64,000 bases of DNA from Panagrolaimus kolymaensis (Eukaryota; Nematoda; Chromadorea; Rhabditida; Panagrolaimidae). Location of the stretch: the NCBI GenBank assembly GCA_028622995.1, contig JAJQJQ010000030.1:2604001-2668000 (forward strand). Reading direction: 5' to 3'. Numbering within the stretch: position 1 is the stretch's first letter; every line of letters begins with the position of its first letter. The notes under the pieces were generated by a model that saw only the letters and a list, made by a program, of their open reading frames with translations, did not search any database and was not told where the DNA came from. Below are positions 57,471-64,000 of the stretch, one piece after another. The translations under genes and the position numbers were made by a program.

Positions 57471-59733
57471 AACTTTATTCTTGTGTTTTTTGATTGTTTC
57501 TTTATGGTAATTATTGCGTATCAGTAGGTTTTCTAGATTTTCATAGGCGTTTTTAAAGTTATGTTTATTGCTTGAAACTCTCGCTGTTCTTAATGTTTCT
57601 CCCTCAATTATGTTATGTTTATAAACTGTAGGAATATTTGAGCGATAATTTGAGTATCTAAGCACGTCAAAGGTGTATGCGTCAGTTTTATTATATAAAT
57701 TGTAGTTGATTCCTTGATTTAATTCAACCGTAATATCGAGGTAATTTGTTTTAAATTCGGATTCATGTGTAGTTTCGAGTGTTAAACTTTCATGGTAAAT
57801 ATTATTGGCAATTTTTTGAAAGTCGATATTTTTATGGTTGATTACAATTATGTCGTCCATGTATCTGGATGGAGCAATATTTTTTACAAAAAATTGGTTT
57901 TCTTTATTATGACAGTATTTGTATTCCATCATAGTCAAAGTTAAATCTGCAATTTCAGGTGAAGCGTTATTGCCTTGTGGAATTCCATTGATTTGTTTAA
58001 AAATTATTGTGGCGAATTTTGCATAGCTATTATCAAGTGTTTGAATTAGTAAATCCATGATATCTTCTTTAGTAAAGCAATTTTCCATCCCATTTTCTTT
58101 TGCTTCCCTGAATTGGCAGTAATTATATCCAACTTTTAAATATTCCTTTTTACTGTTTTTAAAGCATAATTCAATTAGGTTGCTTATGTTTTGAATTACA
58201 ACGGTGTGAGGTAAATTAGTAAATAAGTTGTTAAAATCAGCGCAAAATAATTTTAAATTATCTTTTTTTGTTAAATTTTCTATTTTTTCAATGAACTCTT
58301 GACTGTTTTTTATTGACCAATAATTTTTTAAGCTTGTCCTATTTTCAATAACTTTGCAATAATTTTTTAATTGGTTTTTAAAATGTTTTAATATTTGTTG
58401 TAGTTTTTTTGATAGTTCTTTAATTCCGCTATTACTTGCACCTGTAATAAATCTGAATTTTATTGGGGTTTTATGCAACTTGGGTATTGCGTAAATTTTT
58501 GGAATAACTTTTTCTTTTTCACAATTCATTTTTATTTTTCTGTTTTCGTTAAGTATGCAGCATTTTGTATAAACTTCGTCTAAATTTATTTCGCTTATTT
58601 TATAAGTGTCATTACCTTTAATATTTTCTTTATCCCATCCTAATTCTTTTTGCAGACTTTCAACGTATAGTTTTTTGCAAGTAAATGCATAGTTATTTGT
58701 TGCTTTATCGGCCGTTGTAATAATAAAATGTTTTTTAATGTTTTCAAGTTCTTTTTTGGCTTTTTGGTTGAAAATTGGTTTATTTTTGTTTAAGTTAAAG
58801 AAAAGAGATTTAGCGAGTTTTTTTATTTCTTTTTTCCAAAGTTTTTCCAATTTTAAGGCTTGTTTGTTAGTGATTTTATATTTTTTAATTAGTTTATTTT
58901 GAAATTGGCAGAAGACTTTATTTATTTCTTCTTCGATTTCTTTTTTTGTTACAATATTTATATCTCTAAATTTAGTACCCATTTTTAGTGTTTTTTTAAG
59001 ATTAAGATTTTTTATAAAGTTAATATCCCCCGTTATGATATGTTTATGGTGGTTATCAAAGTATGGATGTTCTGGTGAACACATACATTTAGAGGTGTTG
59101 ATTTCTTTAACTTGATTTATAGTGAGGTTATTTAAAAATTGGTTGTAATTAAAAACTTTAGTACTGATCGGTGGCAGACATTTTTTAATTATTCTGAACT
59201 TAGCATTGTCGTGTAATATTATTTGGTTTTCTTTTAATATTTTGTTTAAAATTTTTCCAAGTTTAATTTTATCCAGGACTGGATGGATATGAGTTAGACT
59301 TATGTTTAGAAAATTATTTGTTACCATTCTAGATTTCTTATCATTAGTTTTAAAACTTAATAGTTTTAAATCGTTTTTTTTAAATGTCAAAGTATTTTCG
59401 TCTTTAGTTAATTTATTTTTAATATTTTTGGAGGTGTTGTAATAAAGTTGGAATAATTCGTTTGTTTCAGCTGTGATGATTTTATTTTTTATTTCGGTTG
59501 AGCTAGTATTATTTAACTTCTTTTTTCGTTTTCTGTTATTGCCTCTTGTGTTTTTTATTCGTGGAAAGTTGAAATTAAAATATGGCAATTTATCTAATTT
59601 TTCTTTTATTAAAGATAAATTTGTTAGGTTTCCTATTGCCTTAATATTGTCGTTTAATCCATATGGATATGCAGTCATTAAAAGTCTGATCCATGTGTCT
59701 TCGGTATTTAAGCGAGTTTGTCTATCTTCTAAA
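57438..59733 (-). pseudogene. Penelope-like RT ORF, 5'-truncated, unit 3
   Basis: Keeps residues from about 162 to 925 of the full ORF. The junction at 59733 removes the Cys cluster and nearly all of the GIY-YIG domain, while the RT core with YMDD is intact. The first remaining ATG is at 59678, so an RT-only protein could in principle be made. Confidence 0.85.
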
Positions 59734-61782
59734 ATTTTAAAGAAGAAGAAAAAGAGGTTTTTTTGGTGCTTCTTCAGTTAATGATTTTATTTTTTGAATA
59801 TTTAAGAATTTTTTTATTAAACTTTTTACTACTTTTTTTTAAATTCATAAATACGATGAAAAATATTTGTGCCATAAACTATGGAGTATATAAATAAAAA
59901 GCTTACAATAAATATGCTATCTTCGCTATTTTCAAGTCCATTTGTGTAAACGATTATTTGATGGACTACGAAACGAGAATTTGTTGCTAACCATCCTTTC
60001 ATATATTTCATTATAATTAGAAAAAAAAGAAAAAAAATTACATTTTGTTGGAAATACATTATTATTTTAAATTTTTTTGCTTATTTTTATTATTATTAAT
60101 TTACATTTTTTGAATTAAAAAGAAAATGAATAACCTTTCGACAAGCTTGGTTGTAATAAAAAACAAACTATTTTTTTTCCTAACTTTGTTTGGGACTAAT
60201 AACTGGGCTTTTTATTAATGTGGTAAAATATGTTACCGAAAATATTTTTTTACTAGCTTTAAAAATAATACCAATATAAAAAATACATATTTTAGTTAAA
60301 CAAGAAACGATTGCATTGCGGCTCTCGAAAAGGAAAAATGATAATTAAGTCAATAGAATCGATAAAGATATCAAAAATAATAGTGAAACATAAACATCAG
60401 TTTAAAAATAAAGTAATAATATCCAAGAAATCATATCTAAAACATTTTTAATCTTTCGAAAATGCAACAATAAAATTCTTTAAAGTTAGGCAAAAACAAA
60501 AAAATTTGTTAATTTCATATTTATTTTTTACTCTCAACTTCCAAAAGAAAAAGCATATAAATTTTTTTTTGTTCCAAACAAAAAAAAACACATAAAAATT
60601 TTACTTGATAAGAGTTGATAAAAAGTTTTTTACGTTGGCTGTTGCCAACCATTTTTTCCTTTTCTTCTTCTATCTATCTATTGATGATCAAGATCAAAAA
60701 AAACTGTCATATTTTTGTGAGAAAAAAAAGAACAATCAATATGAAATAAAAGAGACAACTGTGAGAAAGTTGAATGATGCGAACACGGATGCATCATAGT
60801 TCACTATGAACCTTTATTTCCATTCTTTCTTTTATTTCTTCTTCCTTTTCATTAAGCAAAAATATACATAGATTTATTTCGTTTTTGTTGTGACTGAAAA
60901 AGAAAAAAAGAGAAAGAGTTATTTGAGACTTCAAAAAAAATTTAAATTAAAAAATTTTTTTCTTTATTTTTTTATTTATTTAATTTTAAAATAATCCATC
61001 GTAGATATTTTTTTGTTTTGGCTTTATTTTGAAAAGCATTTTTTTATTTACTTTTTTAGGACACAGACTCTAAAATTTTCTCTTTCATTTTTTTTTTTTG
61101 CAAATAAAAAAAAGAACACATTTTTTCTGGCATCGCTGCTTTTTGATATTAAAAACAAACTTTGTTCCTTTTTCGTTTTTTTTTTTGCAACATTGAGTGG
61201 TTGAGATTAATGAGTCAATGAGTCATCGATGCCCACTTTTTTTTTTATTGTTTACCCAGACCGTGAAATATACCCATTTCTTCGTTTATTTATTTTTTTT
61301 GAATGAACAAACATAAAAAAAAGTTGAACTCACAAATTTGTAGCCAAGAATTTTATGGGTTCTCGAACACTGAAATATTTTTTTTCAATTTTTTCAAAGT
61401 AAAAGCATTTTTTTCGAGGGCCATTGTCGTCGTCATTGTCAACTTTTTGGACACAAGAAAAGCTTTTTGTGTTCATCCACCAACTTCCTCAAGGTGCAAG
61501 GTGTACACATTTTTTTCTTATTTTTTGTTGCAAAGTTTTTTCGAATTCGAACAATGAAAGAAAAAAATGCAACTTTTATTTTGGAAGAAAAAAAGCTTTT
61601 TATTTAAGAAAAAGCACAGGGTCACGTTTCTTTTTTTGCGTGCTCCGTTTTTTAAGGTGTTTTTTTATTTAAAGCTTTTTTGAATAGTTTTCTTTTATTT
61701 ATTTTTTGCAAAAAAAAGTTTTATCCAGCACTTTTTAAATTTTTTTGACCGAACTTAACTTTTTTTATCCTTGTATAATAAA
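59734..61782. other. AT-rich intergenic
   Basis: About 2 kb right of the array, with long T and A runs. A minus-strand exon-like segment at about 60016-59906 ends at a GTAAGC donor and may belong to the gene whose 3' exons are at 45227-45749. Otherwise nothing is supported; the many short ORFs are low-complexity F/K/L. Confidence 0.4.
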
Positions 61783-62557
61783 AATGCACCCAACCCAATC
61801 CATTTCCATTTCCATTGAAAATCCGCAGAAGGCATATAGCTATTTTTTTAAAGGCTATAGAAGGAAAAAATTGTACAGGTCGATGCGTAATTATTTACTC
61901 TACTAAGTGTACTCAAAAATATTTTATAAAAATTTTAAAAAATAGAGGAAGTTATTAATAATAAATTTAAAAATTTTAAGTTTATATTTTGCAACATGCG
62001 AGAGCTCCTTTGTGAAAAAAAGAATTATTAATTGATTTATGATTAATAACTTCCTCTATTTTTTTAAATTTTTATAAAATATTTTTGAGTACACTTAGTA
62101 GAGTAAATAATTACGCATCGACCTGTACAATTTTTTCCTTCTATAGCCTTTAAAAAAATAGCTATATGCCTTCTGCGGATCAAAACGGATAGAAACGGAA
62201 AAAATCCGGTGATTTTGACCTCAGTTGAAGGGCAGACATTGTACGTTCGAATTATTCAAACTTTTAAATAGTAAGTAAAATTTTTTTTCGAAAACTAATA
62301 TTTTTTGTTTTCTAATATATTTTTTTATTCCTAAATTTTTATCGAGAGTACCAATATCCATTTTATTTTGTTACAGTAAAGCTAAAAATTTATTTTAGTG
62401 TCATTCCTGAAAGCTCTAATCCAATCGTAACTAATATAACAGCAAAAAAGCTTGAAAATGCTTTTCTTTTTGCAAAACATGTTTATTTTCACAATCTTCC
62501 TACTTCTTTTGATCTCCAACTATTTGGTGAAACAAGAACATTGGGGCCTTACCTTCG
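61783..62557 (+). CDS. 5' part of an unknown gene, interrupted by a foldback element
   Basis: A good exon chain runs from the right edge of the foldback: 62180-62274 (IKTDRNGKNPVILTSVEG...) ending at TA|GTAAGT, joined to 62399-62557 (TATTTTAG acceptor; VIPESSNPIVTNITAKKLEN; ends CG|GTAAGT). To the left of the foldback an ATG at 61783 opens MHPTQSISISIE in a frame that would join directly to IKTD if the element were absent. So the element probably sits in the first coding exon; alternatively an acceptor in its right arm (AAATAG) supplies a new exon start. The product shows no domain I recognise, and later exons lie beyond the Helitron or outside the window. Confidence 0.5.
61821..62180. mobile_element. 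360-base foldback element
   Basis: Arms 61821-61967 and 62034-62180 are nearly perfect reverse complements of about 147 bases (ends ATCCGCAGAAGGC and GCCTTCTGCGGAT), separated by a 66-base spacer. No transposase. A target duplication is not clear, so the superfamily is open. Confidence 0.75.
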
Positions 62558-62559
62558 GT

Positions 62560-63456
62560 AAGTCCCTCAAACTAAAACAATCATTTTATAAAAAAGAAAA
62601 TCTACGGAACCGTTAAATATTTACGACAACAAAAAAATAATACAATATGAATGAATTGAGAAAACGCTACATCCAAACAATTAGAACAACATAAACAATA
62701 ACAAACAAATTGCTGAGTATTGGTTTATTAAAGTGCATTACTGTAAACAGTAATAACTTCAATAGTAAGCCTCCAAACCTCGTCAAGGTTCACAGCATAT
62801 TGGAGGATAGTTGTTTGTTTTTTGGTCAACAACACCCTTTAAAAGGGCAAAGAAACCCCATCGTATTCGTACGTAGGTGCAATAAACACATATAACTATA
62901 CCAGGTATTAAAATGTCAACAATGCGCTATGTTAAGCATGTGGCTCACCTGAGGTGATTTAAGCAAGCACCTCATACTTACATCCGAGGAAGCGCGCATT
63001 TATCCCATAAATAGGCATGACATTTCGTACTTGCTACTAATATGGCCTTGTATATATGGTCAAGCCGCAACTCATCGCTGACATAAACTCATCGTAAAAC
63101 TCTTATTGCTTGAACTACTATTGTCGCATTCTCCTGAAAACATCATGACGCAACTTTTCTCGTTTATAAGGAAAATAAAACCCTTTAAAAAGGTCAAAAA
63201 AATCCTATCTCTTATTATACGCAACGCTAATGCAATTATTACGTATGATCCTACCAAGTATTAGAATGTCAACAATGCGATTTGTTAAGCATGAGGCTCA
63301 CCTGAGGTGATTTAAGCGTAATGCACCAAATACTTGCTTCCGAGGAAGCACACATTTATCCCATAAAATAGGCATGACATCTCGTACTTGCTACTGATAA
63401 GACCTTGTAAACATGCTAAAAACGCAACTCATCGCTGTAACAAACGCAACTTCATT
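62560..63456. repeat. two tandem ~355-bp noncoding repeats next to a Helitron-type helicase
   Basis: Direct repeats with a period of 353-357 bases: ATGTCAACAATGCG at 62913 and 63266, CACCTGAGGTGATTTAAGC in both, CATTTATCCCATAAA in both, and GCAACTCATCGCTG at 63067 and 63424. Each holds the short palindrome CACCTGAGGTG. A perfect stem ATTACTGT-AA-ACAGTAAT lies at about 62742-62759. They are probably the noncoding end of the mobile element carrying the helicase at 63457; I could not identify a CTRR terminus. Confidence 0.6.
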
Positions 63457-64000
63457 CTAATTAGAATCGCTATCAATATCATTCATTTCAACGTTATCGT
63501 TCCACTCATCGCTAATCTCATACTCTAAATCGACGATATCGTTAACGGAAACATTTTCTAAAACTTGATTATCGTCATCGATAGGTCGCTGCTCTTCATC
63601 AACTTCCATATTTACGTTGTTCTCAACGTTCCAATCGGGATTTAAAGCAGCATAATCTGGAACATCTGGCAACATAACTGAAAGCGGATCGTCGTTCAAA
63701 AGTTCGTTGTAAACGATATTTCGCGTACTATTCACATCGTCGGAAGGCAATTTAATATGAAGCTTATCCCATGCACGAGTGCGTGAAAGGGCAACATAAC
63801 AATGGCCGTGCGTGAAAATTCCTTTACTGAGATCAACTCCTACGCAATCGAACGTTTGTCCTTGTCCTTTATTAATCGTTAAAGCGAACGCAACTCGAAC
63901 CGGAAATTGTGTGCGGTAGATTTTCAAAACGCTTGAATCGTCGAGGAGCGTAATTCGTGGAATCATTACGATGTTATCTTCGCTATTATCGCTTCGATTG
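63457..64000 (-). CDS. Helitron-type PIF1 helicase, C-terminal end (5' cut by window edge)
   Basis: The frame is open from the right edge to a stop at 63457. It reads VMIPRITLL, then QFPVRVAFALTINKGQGQTF, GVDLSKGIFTHGHCYVALSR and TRAWDKLHI, the classical C-terminal helicase motifs V and VI of PIF1-like helicases fused to Rep in Helitrons. A long acidic tail follows (DEEQRPIDDDN, DEWNDNVEMNDIDSDSN). Base composition is visibly less AT-rich than the neighbouring host DNA. Stand-alone PIF1 of other large elements is possible but less likely, because the IPRI and FPVR..FA.TINK..GQT spacing is that of Helitrons. Confidence 0.85.
   Translation of the reverse strand, partial: NRSDNSEDNIVMIPRITLLDDSSVLKIYRTQFPVRVAFALTINKGQGQTFDCVGVDLSKGIFTHGHCYVALSRTRAWDKLHIKLPSDDVNSTRNIVYNELLNDDPLSVMLPDVPDYAALNPDWNVENNVNMEVDEEQRPIDDDNQVLENVSVNDIVDLEYEISDEWNDNVEMNDIDSDSN

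Larger units (their letters stand above)
55827..59733 (-). mobile_element. Penelope-like element, 5'-truncated unit 3
   Basis: Matches the other units for 3907 bases, then diverges at 59734 inside the ORF. Because the element runs on the minus strand, the missing part is the 5' end, as expected for incomplete reverse transcription. It heads the array: the truncated unit is upstream of the two full units in element sense. Confidence 0.85.

Noticed and set aside
45795..59733. CRISPR-like or satellite array
   Set aside because: The 5016-bp period with an RT ORF identifies a tandem retroelement; there are no short regularly spaced repeats with unique spacers.
63072..63257. Minus-strand 61-residue ORF
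   Set aside because: Falls inside the tandem noncoding repeats next to the Helitron helicase; the other repeat copy does not keep the frame.

Overview
The window is AT-rich (roughly three quarters A+T by eye) eukaryotic DNA that looks like a nematode nuclear genome. The evidence is short introns of about 50 bases with TTTTCAG or TTTTTAG acceptors; two serpentine chemoreceptors; a double CAP-domain secreted protein; a tandem DUF19-type Cys-rich secreted protein; a sigma-class glutathione S-transferase; and several small secreted proteins. A free-living clade IV (Panagrolaimus-like) worm is my guess, not something I can prove. All exon models below were built by hand from splice signals and frame continuity.

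Layout. 1-7 kb: tail of a BTB-type gene, small unknown genes, a secreted 149-aa protein, and a two-domain CAP protein. 8.0-22.5 kb: the most unusual host locus. A six-exon gene encodes a SecA-like ATPase of about 3410 residues with collagen-like Gly repeats. It is convergent with a nine-exon gene for an unrecognised 931-residue protein. 23-45 kb: two Srh/Str-type receptors, a GST, an Ala-rich four-Cys peptide, an N-glycosylated secreted protein, two paralogous S1 serine proteases, a broken RIM-BP-like SH3 gene, and a DUF19 gene. Several miniature DNA transposons lie here. Two of them sit inside coding exons with clear target-site duplications (TTAA in the SH3 gene, TTTGGAAT in a protease).

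45.8-59.7 kb: a head-to-tail array of a Penelope-like retroelement with two complete 5016-bp units and one 5'-truncated unit, apparently identical. The ORF has a GIY-YIG endonuclease placed before the reverse transcriptase (the permuted Naiad/Chlamys-type order), and no ATG opens the endonuclease part. Each unit also carries an intron-containing gene of 223 codons on the opposite strand, hammerhead-ribozyme core elements in a permuted order, and a pair of structured 183-bp repeats. 59.7-64 kb: AT-rich intergenic DNA, a 360-bp foldback element beside or in a coding exon of an unknown gene, and the C-terminal end of a Helitron-type PIF1 helicase with 355-bp noncoding repeats, running off the right edge.

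The best candidates for something undescribed are the giant SecA-like protein with its convergent partner, and the retroelement unit that combines a permuted endonuclease, an antisense spliced gene and a permuted hammerhead.
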